DNA of 5,325 nt from NCBI GenBank assembly GCA_947176285.1, contig CAMWQF010000217.1, forward strand, positions 1 to 5,325, given 5' to 3'. The position numbers were made by a program, and so were the translations under genes. Below, piece after piece: positions 1 to 5,325 of this stretch (within the stretch, counting starts at the first letter, position 1; every line of letters begins with the position of its first letter). Under the pieces are notes generated by a model. That model saw only the letters and a list, made by a program, of their open reading frames with translations, searched no databases and was not told the origin of the DNA. Source of the DNA: an uncultured Porphyromonadaceae bacterium. Lineage in GTDB: Bacteria; Bacteroidota; Bacteroidia; Bacteroidales; Muribaculaceae.

Positions 1-31
1 TTTTCAATTCGGCATCTTTTGCCTCTTTCAT
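1..31 (-). CDS. Possible start of a further minus-strand gene, cut by the window edge
   Basis: An ATG at 31 opens a frame encoding MKEAKDAELK before the window ends. An in-frame TGA lies two codons upstream, so this would be the first possible ATG. Ten codons are too few to judge coding character, and two plus-strand frames are also open from the left edge (one to a TAA at 97-99, one to a TGA at 75-77), so the 3' end of a convergent gene is an equal alternative. No function is suggested. Confidence 0.15.
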   Translation of the reverse strand, partial: MKEAKDAELK

Positions 32-36
32 CAGTC

Positions 37-52
37 ATGATGCCCGCATCAT
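37..52. repeat. Short perfect palindrome near the left edge
   Basis: ATGATGC (37-43) and GCATCAT (46-52) are perfect inverted copies separated by two bases. The loop is too tight for a full hairpin, and no T-run follows on either strand, so it is not a terminator. It could be a site for a dimeric regulator upstream of a gene beyond the left edge, or chance. Confidence 0.3.
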
Positions 53-89
53 TCCATCTTCAAGAGACAAAACCTGACGAAATCTTAAT

Positions 90-116
90 AAAAAAATAAG
101 TCTAAACAACTTCATT
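90..116 (-). terminator. Weak AU-rich terminator candidate after the small secreted-protein gene
   Basis: About 24 bases past the stop of the small gene, the minus strand can fold ATT-AAGT/ACTT-ATT (arms 109-116 with one bulged base at 113, and 95-101) and then runs into seven T residues (complement of A90-A96). The T-run partly overlaps the second arm and the stem has one G-C pair, so the hairpin is weak. It is listed because its place and the T-run fit a terminator. Confidence 0.3.
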
Positions 117-139
117 ATTCCATATTGTCATGAAAATAA

Positions 140-538
140 TCAAGGCTTTATGGCTAATCTTTGATCATTGATAGATAGTCGTTTTTCCTCAGCTTTAGAG
201 TCTCGGGTCATGAGGATAGTTAGAGGACCTTCGGGCTGCTCCAGGATTCCATATGTGGCATTTATCATTCCTTCGCCTGAAGCGGTGAGTGTAAAAGGAA
301 AAGAGCGTGGAGTGAAATCAAGGAGTCCCATAGCATCAGTAGAAGCATTGACAATAGTATCAACATATTCTACTGAGATTGAAGCGAAAGGCACCGGGGC
401 TTGTGTGTTTTCCTCTACAGCGCAAAGTTGGATAACCGGGAGTTCTGCGACGGCATATTCAAAATCAGCTTCGTCGTCCTGAGCGGATGCACCGGATGCC
501 GAAGCTGCCAAAGCCATGATGAGGAGAATATGCCGCAT
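140..538 (-). CDS. Small secreted protein with a carboxypeptidase-regulatory-like domain
   Basis: A hypothetical exported protein of 132 aa. Residues 1-19 form a signal peptide (MRHILLIMALAASASGASA) with an AxA cleavage site before Q20-D-D-E; there is no lipobox, so a soluble periplasmic or secreted product is expected. Mature residues about 35-111 fit one small beta-sandwich of the carboxypeptidase-regulatory-like type: P48-V-P-F-A-S-I, then T67-D-A-M-G71, then L-D-F75. This is the same pattern as P36-I-I-G-A-T-V and T53-D-L-D-G57 in the SusC N-terminal domain of this window. A charged tail of about 20 residues follows (SKAEEKRLSINDQRLAIKP). It has a single cysteine, Cys39. The frame extends three codons to a TTG at 547; the ATG at 538 gives a better signal peptide. 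It is on the same strand as susCD but beyond two hairpins, so it is probably a separate unit. The domain call is from pattern only, and no function can be given. Confidence 0.8.
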   Translation of the reverse strand: MRHILLIMALAASASGASAQDDEADFEYAVAELPVIQLCAVEENTQAPVPFASISVEYVDTIVNASTDAMGLLDFTPRSFPFTLTASGEGMINATYGILEQPEGPLTILMTRDSKAEEKRLSINDQRLAIKP

Positions 539-550
539 ATTGTTCAATTT

Positions 551-578
551 TAAAGATAATTATCCTATAATATAACAA
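551..578 (-). promoter_or_regulatory. Possible Bacteroidetes-type promoter for the small secreted-protein gene
   Basis: On the minus strand TATCTTTA (558-551) matches five of the six fixed bases of the -7 element TAnnTTTG, with TTG (578-576) 17 bases upstream as a possible -33 element. The implied transcript would begin only a few bases before the ATG at 538, which is unusually short and lowers confidence. The same AATTATCTTT ten-mer occurs upstream of susC at 5323-5314. Confidence 0.25.
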
Positions 579-617
579 TTATTTTTGTCTAAAAGTTTTT
601 GTAACTAGGATTATAAT

Positions 618-636
618 TCCGATGCCTTGCATCGGA
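618..636 (-). terminator. Second perfect hairpin after susD (back-up terminator or other RNA structure)
   Basis: An 8-bp perfect inverted repeat (TCCGATGC and GCATCGGA) with a 3-base loop lies 33 bases past the first hairpin and 79 bases before the start of the small gene. On the minus strand it is followed by ATTATAAT rather than a real T-run, so it is weak as an intrinsic terminator. It could be a back-up terminator, an RNA 3'-end stabiliser or a protein-binding palindrome. The structure is certain; its role is a guess. Confidence 0.4.
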
Positions 637-660
637 CACTCAATCGAAAACACCGCTTCG

Positions 661-696
661 AAACGAAAACAGGCGGCTCTGTGTAAGAGTCGCCTG
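661..696 (-). terminator. Probable intrinsic terminator of the susC-susD operon
   Basis: An 11-bp stem (arms 686-696 and 670-680, loop 681-685) begins about 20 bases past the susD stop. Read on the minus strand the arms are CAGGCGACTCT and AGAGCCGCCTG around a TACAC loop, with a single A-C mismatch, followed by a T-rich tail GTTTTCGTTTC. Position, strength and tail all fit a Rho-independent terminator for the operon. Read on the plus strand the mismatch becomes a G-U pair, but no T-tract follows on that side, so action on minus-strand transcripts is favoured. Confidence 0.75.
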
Positions 697-716
697 AATA
701 TTTGTGTGCACTTGCA

Positions 717-2195
717 TTATTGCGGACGTCCGGCATTCCAGTTGGGAGTTTGCTTTACGCCGAAACCTGCGTTGATTTCATCATCAGGAATTGGGAAAAT
801 AACATTACTTAGATCTACATTGCTGAATGTGAAAGTGATGTTTGGAGCATCATATGCGTATGCATTTCCTTTAACACCCCAACGACGGATGTCGAAAAGA
901 CGATGACCTTCCTGAAAAAGTTCACGAGCACTTTCATCCCGAAGGAAAGAGAGAAGTTCATCCTTTGTTGCAGGAAGATCTGACTCAGAAGTAATGTCAA
1001 GATTACGCTTTGCCACTACGAGTAGAGCCTTCTTAGCAGCGTCAAGATCGGGAGATGATTTTCTAAGATTTGATTCTGCCTGAATAAGGAACATTTCGGG
1101 AGCATTAATCAGATAGTTGGTAGCAAATGCCGGATTTCCATAAGCATAGCAGCCGAATTTACCTCCTCCGAATACAGGTGATTTAGGGGAAGAATCCTTA
1201 CCAAAAATCATAATAGAATTTCTTACATCATTTTCACCAAGTATTGAAAGAAGCCAAGGACTTGGACTATAATCATAGGTCGAGTAGAGAGTTCCGCATG
1301 AGTTTGCACTCCAGTTGTCGGAGGTAGTAATAGCGAGTGCGAACATAGACTCTGTGTTACTTTCTCCATAGTTGTATAGTGCCTTATAACTTTCGGGAGT
1401 ATATGCCAAAGTTGAGATACCTGACTCTTCAATAGCCTTTTTAGCATAGGAGATGGCAGCATCAAAGTTTTCCATATAGAGATTTACACGTGCAGCCAGA
1501 CCATAAGCGGCAGCCAGATTGAAGTAAAAGAGACTTCCACGGTCACCGTTTTCTTCAAAAAGGGTGATTGCATTATTGAGGTCGCTGAGAATAGCATTAT
1601 ATGTATCTCCTATAGAACTTCTTTCCACTGTGGAATAAGCTTCAATAGGTTCGTCAACGATAACAAGACCGAGATCATTGCTGAAATCCTGACCGTTAAC
1701 CTTTATCTGGTGGCCAAATACATTTACCATGACGAAATTGGAATAAGCACGCAGAGCATAAGCTTCAGCAGCATATATACTAAGTTCAAACTTATCCTCT
1801 TCAGGGATAGATTCTTGAAGATGTTTATATGCCTTTATCACTCGAGATGAATTATCCACCACTTTGTAGCCGTATTCCCAGATATACTGCGAGCTGACTC
1901 CGGTATCCTGATATGTAAACTGGTAGATATCATTCTGATGCTGTGTATTTGAATTCCAGTAGACGATATCAGATGCAAGGTCGCCGATTACAGTAGCATA
2001 ATTTCCGGCAAAATAATAACGGAAGAATTGATAATATGTACCGTTCAGCGCGTTTCCAACATTTCCAACGCTATTGAGGGCAGTATTGACATCGATGGCA
2101 TTAGACATATCTGTCTTAAGAAAATCATTTCCACAGCCGGTAAGAGAGCCTGCTATAAGGAGAGTGCCTAATGATTTAAATATTATATTTTTCAT
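717..2195 (-). CDS. SusD/RagB-family nutrient-binding surface lipoprotein
   Basis: Ligand-binding lipoprotein that forms the extracellular lid on its SusC partner. It is 492 aa, near the usual family length. Residues 1-20 are a lipoprotein signal ending in lipobox LTGC (Cys21 lipidated), followed by GNDFLKTD, the typical SusD start after the cysteine. The N-terminal half is helical and TPR-like: AAEAYALRAYSNFVMVNVFG (142-161), DTYNAILSDLNNAITLF (197-213) and the helix pair LAARVNLYMENFDAAISYAK (233-252). C-terminal family motifs are APEMFLIQAES (365-375), ARELFQEGHRLFDIRRWG (423-440) and FPIPDDEIN (467-475). The open frame runs 29 codons further upstream, overlapping the end of susC, but only to a TTG; the ATG at 2195 begins the lipoprotein signal. 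It lies 28 bp after susC and is surely cotranscribed. Binding residues and ligand cannot be read from the sequence. No damage to the frame was seen. Confidence 0.96.
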   Translation of the reverse strand: MKNIIFKSLGTLLIAGSLTGCGNDFLKTDMSNAIDVNTALNSVGNVGNALNGTYYQFFRYYFAGNYATVIGDLASDIVYWNSNTQHQNDIYQFTYQDTGVSSQYIWEYGYKVVDNSSRVIKAYKHLQESIPEEDKFELSIYAAEAYALRAYSNFVMVNVFGHQIKVNGQDFSNDLGLVIVDEPIEAYSTVERSSIGDTYNAILSDLNNAITLFEENGDRGSLFYFNLAAAYGLAARVNLYMENFDAAISYAKKAIEESGISTLAYTPESYKALYNYGESNTESMFALAITTSDNWSANSCGTLYSTYDYSPSPWLLSILGENDVRNSIMIFGKDSSPKSPVFGGGKFGCYAYGNPAFATNYLINAPEMFLIQAESNLRKSSPDLDAAKKALLVVAKRNLDITSESDLPATKDELLSFLRDESARELFQEGHRLFDIRRWGVKGNAYAYDAPNITFTFSNVDLSNVIFPIPDDEINAGFGVKQTPNWNAGRPQ

Positions 2196-2223
2196 TGCTT
2201 TATAGTCTATGGTTATAATTTTA
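2196..2223 (-). promoter_or_regulatory. susC-susD spacer and susD leader
   Basis: Twenty-eight bases separate the susC TGA from the susD ATG. On the minus strand it begins with TAA, in frame right after the TGA (a double stop), then ATTATAACCATAGACTATAA before AGCA and the ATG. There is no Shine-Dalgarno-like purine block, as is usual in Bacteroidetes, and no hairpin or T-run, so it supports cotranscription with susC and no separate terminator. Confidence 0.6.
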
Positions 2224-5200
2224 TCAGAATACGATCTGCACACCACCGGAGAATGAGAATACAGCGGGATATTGCCATGCAATCACGCCATTAGCATACG
2301 TCTCAGGATTATATCCTATGAAATCACTTGCTGTCCAGGTGTGTATGTTGTCCATATTTATATAGAAACGAACTTTGTCCATAAGAGCTTTCTTAGTCAG
2401 TTTTTGAGGGAGAGTGTAGCCTAAAGATATATTGCTCAAACGGAGGAAATTGCCGCTCATAAGGAATCTGGATGAAGTAGAAGTGCTGAAATAAGGGTCA
2501 CCATAAATATACTGAGGATATTTTGCATTCTTATTTTCAGGAGTCCAAGAATTAAGAGCCATGCATTCGAGCGGAGTTCTATTGCTCATGCCCCAGCCTG
2601 TGAAGCTATGACCAAAATCATACACTTTGCCTCCGGTGCGATAATTAAAAGTTAGAGACACGTCAAATCCATATCCGTCTGCATTAAGACCAAAGGCACC
2701 CACAATTTTAGGATCAGCGCTCCCTACATATCTTTTAGCAGCATCATTCCATACATCAGTAGTTTCATTTCCCTCTTCATTTAGATAATAGAGGGCTTTA
2801 CCGGTCTGAGGATCAACACCTGCATATTCTTTCATCTTGAACTGACGGTAGGGACGACCTTCTTCAATGATAGTATAACTTGACTCAATGGTGCCGTTGG
2901 CAAGTTTGATAACTTTATTCTGATTGAATGTAAGATTACTGAAGAGGCTTACACTCATGTCTTTGTTGGCGAATACAACACCACGTAGGCCAAGTTCGAT
3001 ACCGCGGTTGCGGATTTTACCGATGTTTTGCCATGTAGATTCCATACCGGTAGTTAGCGACAACGGAACCTCATACAATGCATCAGAAGTGTCTTCATTG
3101 TAATAGTCAAAAGTTACATTGAGACGATTCCAGAGGTTAAGATCGAAACCTACATCAAATTTCTTAGAAGTTTCCCATGTCAGATCAGGATTTTCAATGC
3201 CACCTGGTACCATACCCGGGGTCTGATTGTAGTTATATCCTGCTTCATAGAATCCGCGTGCTGCATAGAGTGAAGGGAGAGACTGGTTGCCGACAGTACC
3301 ATATGATATGCGTATATCAGCGTTTTTAATAACATTCTGATTCTTCATGAATGACTCTTGGCCAAGACGCCATTTTGCACCTACCGACCAAAAGTTGCCC
3401 CAACGCTTGTTGCGACCGAACACCGAACTACCGTCACGACGGAATGAAGCCGATAAATAATAGCGGCTATCGAAAGAATAGTTTGCACTTCCGAAGTAGG
3501 ATGCAAGACGGGAAGAAGATTCATAATATTCCGAGCCGTCATCAGAACCTGCGGTTGCCAGATTACGCATACCGTCAGCAGCAAACGGGAAGTCATATTT
3601 GGCGTAATATTCATAGAAGTATTCATAACGCTGCATTTCTTGAGCAATCATTACGTCAAATACATTCTTTTCGTTGAAAGTATAGTTCCAGCCAATAAGA
3701 TTAGTCCAAGTAATAGTACTTGATTTTGAGTTGTATTGCATACCTAGACCATTATATTCCATACCCTGTGGATTATATACTGCGCTCCAATAATCATATT
3801 GGCGCTGATCCATTATGTTGACACCGAAGTTCGTCTTGATATATATACCGAAGGGAAGATCCAGTTTCATCCATGGATTGGCATTGATTGTTTGATTTGT
3901 AACACGGCTCAGATTTCCAAGTTTAGGATCCTGAAGAGCAAGAGGATTATAGCCTGATATTCCAAAATTGTACTCAGTGCCATTATTCACATATATTGGT
4001 TCGAACGGAGTCATAGAAGACACAGCTGCTGTAGTAGGTGCAGACATAGCTCCTGTTGTAGACTGAGAGAAGGAATTGTTTTTATTATAAGAATATTGCG
4101 CATTGATACCTGCTGACAGCCACTGATATTTAGTATCAAGGTTTATACGACCAGAGTAACGTTGGTTGTCGGAACCAATTATAATGCCTTCAGTGTCAAG
4201 ATATCCAAGTGAGAAATAATAATGGGTATCACCAGAAGCACCAGATACAGATGCATTATATTCCTGATAGTATGCATTTCTTGAAATGGCATCTATCCAG
4301 TCGGTATCTGTCACACCATCCCATCCAAATTTAACATCTTTGAAGTATGCGTATGCAGAGTCGTATGTATATTGCTCCGGATATCTGGCTACATAACCTT
4401 TAGAGAACAGGTCTATTGTCTGAGCAGCGTTGGCATACTTCATGTTATTGTTTGCAATTTTGGAAAAACCTTGCTTCACATCGAGTGTGACATTAAGTTT
4501 TCCTGCCTTACCTTTCTTAGTATTTACTATTATCACACCATTTGAAGCTCGAGAGCCATAGATTGCTGTGGCAGAAGCATCTTTAAGCACCGTGATAGAC
4601 TCTATGTCATTAGGATTGTATGCAGCCATCGGGTCAAAATAGTTGTTGGTGTCAGAGTACATGCCATCGTAGTCTGAATTAACAGGCATACCGTCAATGA
4701 CATACAACGGCTGGTTGTTGCTTGATAACGAACCCATACCACGAACATAAACAGATCCGTACTGACCGGGCATAGAAGTTGAATTATTGTACTGAATACC
4801 GGTCACGTTGCCTTCGAGAGACTTGACAAAGTTTGCATCGTTCTTTTTGTCGACAACATCACCATCAAGCACAGATGCGGCGCCTGTGAATGCAGCGCGA
4901 GTTGAGACGCCATATCCAACGACAACCAAATCATCAAGGTTATTTGTGGAATTCCAGAGTTTGATTACAAGATTGTCGGAGATTTTAACTTCTTCAGTCA
5001 CCATTCCGACATAAGAAACTACCAGCGTGTTTGCGCTTGATGGGACGTCTTTGAACACAAAGTTGCCATCGAGGTCAGTTGCAGTACCAAGGCTGGTACC
5101 TTTCACCAAGACTGTTGCACCGATAATGGGTTGGTTGTCTTCACCTGAAATGACAAGTCCGGAGACAGTTCGTTGTCCAAGTGCTGACATCACAATGGCC

Positions 5201-5235
5201 GTCATCACTGCCATAAGTGTTAGCAATCTTTTCAT
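2224..5235 (-). CDS. SusC/RagA-family TonB-dependent outer-membrane transporter
   Basis: Outer-membrane TonB-dependent importer of 1003 aa, full length for the family. Residues 1-20 form a signal peptide (MKRLLTLMAV... SALG, cut before Q21). Residues 22-95 are a carboxypeptidase-regulatory-like domain (P36-I-I-G-A40, T53-D-L-D-G57). The TonB-box region is NLDDLVVVGYG (99-109). The plug (about 113-245) carries VRGMGS, PLYVIDGMPV and the SusC signature VLKDASATAIYGSRASNG (216-233). The barrel fills the rest, with family motifs FRRDGSSVFG (598-607), ENPDLTWETSKKFDVGFD (681-698), NRGIELGL (743-750) and FLRLSNISLGYTLP (930-943), and ends in Phe. No STN domain is present. The open frame extends 16 codons upstream only to a TTG; the ATG at 5235 was chosen because it starts the signal peptide. 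It ends with tandem TGA-TAA stops, and susD follows 28 bp later. The ligand is unknown; glycans are the commonest cargo, but peptides and other compounds are known for the family. Confidence 0.97.
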   Translation of the reverse strand: MKRLLTLMAVMTAIVMSALGQRTVSGLVISGEDNQPIIGATVLVKGTSLGTATDLDGNFVFKDVPSSANTLVVSYVGMVTEEVKISDNLVIKLWNSTNNLDDLVVVGYGVSTRAAFTGAASVLDGDVVDKKNDANFVKSLEGNVTGIQYNNSTSMPGQYGSVYVRGMGSLSSNNQPLYVIDGMPVNSDYDGMYSDTNNYFDPMAAYNPNDIESITVLKDASATAIYGSRASNGVIIVNTKKGKAGKLNVTLDVKQGFSKIANNNMKYANAAQTIDLFSKGYVARYPEQYTYDSAYAYFKDVKFGWDGVTDTDWIDAISRNAYYQEYNASVSGASGDTHYYFSLGYLDTEGIIIGSDNQRYSGRINLDTKYQWLSAGINAQYSYNKNNSFSQSTTGAMSAPTTAAVSSMTPFEPIYVNNGTEYNFGISGYNPLALQDPKLGNLSRVTNQTINANPWMKLDLPFGIYIKTNFGVNIMDQRQYDYWSAVYNPQGMEYNGLGMQYNSKSSTITWTNLIGWNYTFNEKNVFDVMIAQEMQRYEYFYEYYAKYDFPFAADGMRNLATAGSDDGSEYYESSSRLASYFGSANYSFDSRYYLSASFRRDGSSVFGRNKRWGNFWSVGAKWRLGQESFMKNQNVIKNADIRISYGTVGNQSLPSLYAARGFYEAGYNYNQTPGMVPGGIENPDLTWETSKKFDVGFDLNLWNRLNVTFDYYNEDTSDALYEVPLSLTTGMESTWQNIGKIRNRGIELGLRGVVFANKDMSVSLFSNLTFNQNKVIKLANGTIESSYTIIEEGRPYRQFKMKEYAGVDPQTGKALYYLNEEGNETTDVWNDAAKRYVGSADPKIVGAFGLNADGYGFDVSLTFNYRTGGKVYDFGHSFTGWGMSNRTPLECMALNSWTPENKNAKYPQYIYGDPYFSTSTSSRFLMSGNFLRLSNISLGYTLPQKLTKKALMDKVRFYINMDNIHTWTASDFIGYNPETYANGVIAWQYPAVFSFSGGVQIVF

Positions 5236-5252
5236 CTTAGAAAATTTTAATA

Positions 5253-5283
5253 AAACAATATGTACTTGTCTTATTAGTTTCAA
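5253..5283 (-). promoter_or_regulatory. Possible susC promoter (first of two weak candidates)
   Basis: On the minus strand TTG (5283-5281) is followed after 20 bases by TATTGTTT (5260-5253), a loose match to the Bacteroidetes -33/-7 pattern TTTG...TAnnTTTG. The leader would be only about a dozen bases. The alternative -7 element TATCTTTC (5320-5313) matches better and would give a leader near 70 bases, but its -33 partner would lie outside the window. I cannot choose between them. Confidence 0.2.
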
Positions 5284-5286
5284 TTA

Positions 5287-5313
5287 TTAGTAGGAGAAAT
5301 CGTTGGTTAGTAG
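5287..5313. repeat. 7-bp direct repeat upstream of susC
   Basis: TTAGTAG occurs at 5287-5293 and again at 5307-5313, a period of 20 bp or about two helical turns. On the susC coding strand it reads CTACTAA. A shorter related copy, TTATTAG, occurs at 5271-5277 and 5284-5290. Direct repeats about two turns apart are the usual shape of sites for AraC-type DNA-binding domains, which hybrid two-component regulators of Bacteroides uptake loci carry. A role as an operator is inferred. Confidence 0.35.
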
Positions 5314-5325
5314 AAAGATAATTTA

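Noticed and set aside
168..482. Plus-strand open frame antisense to the small secreted-protein gene
   Set aside because: Its residues are a serine-rich shadow of the minus-strand gene, which has a clear signal peptide and domain pattern.
622..906. Plus-strand open frame across the susD end and the terminator hairpin
   Set aside because: It lies antisense to conserved susD C-terminal motifs, starts inside a hairpin, runs through the terminator stem and shows no signal peptide or domain pattern.
2196..2282. N-terminal extension of SusD by 29 residues, overlapping the end of susC
   Set aside because: The upstream codon is TTG and the extension would displace the lipoprotein signal; the ATG at 2195 places the lipobox cysteine at residue 21.
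3351..3677. Overlapping open frames on both strands inside susC
   Set aside because: Both lie within the conserved SusC barrel; their composition is that of out-of-frame translations and neither has a recognisable domain.
5236..5283. N-terminal extension of SusC by 16 residues from a TTG
   Set aside because: The extension would bury the signal peptide, and the codon at 5281-5283 is TTG; the ATG at 5235 gives a typical SusC start.
4808..5290. Two plus-strand open frames opposite the susC N-terminus
   Set aside because: They are antisense to the signal peptide, regulatory-like domain and TonB-box region of susC, which explain the sequence fully.
2224..5325. Possible phase-variable or recombining SusC locus
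   Set aside because: I saw no long inverted repeats, no second partial susC copy and no recombinase gene in the window.
1..5325. CRISPR array, tRNA, rRNA, insertion sequence or phage-type genes
   Set aside because: No regularly spaced repeats, no tRNA-like cloverleaf, no transposase-like frame and no terminal inverted repeats were seen on either strand.

Overview
The window looks like chromosomal DNA from a gut-type Bacteroidales bacterium (Bacteroides, Muribaculaceae or a relative; the genus cannot be fixed from this sequence). The evidence is a textbook SusC/SusD outer-membrane nutrient-uptake pair, gene starts without Shine-Dalgarno sequences, and AT-rich leaders with weak matches to the Bacteroidetes -7 promoter element. 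All three supported genes lie on the minus strand, so the window reads biologically from right to left.

Right to left: (1) 5236-5325 is an AT-rich leader with a 7-bp direct repeat spaced 20 bp and weak promoter-like elements. (2) 5235-2224 is a complete SusC/RagA-family TonB-dependent transporter of 1003 aa. (3) After a 28-bp spacer, 2195-717 is a complete SusD/RagB-family surface lipoprotein of 492 aa, in an operon with the transporter. (4) 717-539 is a spacer holding a strong hairpin with a T-rich tail just past susD, taken as the operon terminator, and a second perfect hairpin further on. (5) 538-140 is a small secreted protein of 132 aa whose mature part resembles a single carboxypeptidase-regulatory-like beta-sandwich, the same domain type found at the N-terminus of the SusC protein. 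(6) 139-1 is mostly noncoding, with a weak AU-rich terminator candidate and a palindrome; the first 31 bases might hold the start of another minus-strand gene, but this cannot be decided.

The SusC-like protein forms a 22-strand TonB-driven outer-membrane barrel and the SusD-like lipoprotein caps it on the outside, so together they bind and import a ligand, usually an oligosaccharide. No glycoside hydrolase, sulfatase, peptidase, sigma/anti-sigma pair or hybrid two-component regulator is visible, so the ligand cannot be named. The transporter lacks an STN domain, which argues against control by an ECF-sigma/FecR relay.

I see no clearly new system. The least explained items are the orphan secreted domain protein, the repeated elements upstream of susC, and the paired hairpins after susD. 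The first ATG-less codon at the upstream end of each of the three open frames is TTG; in each case an internal ATG that begins a proper signal sequence was chosen as the start.
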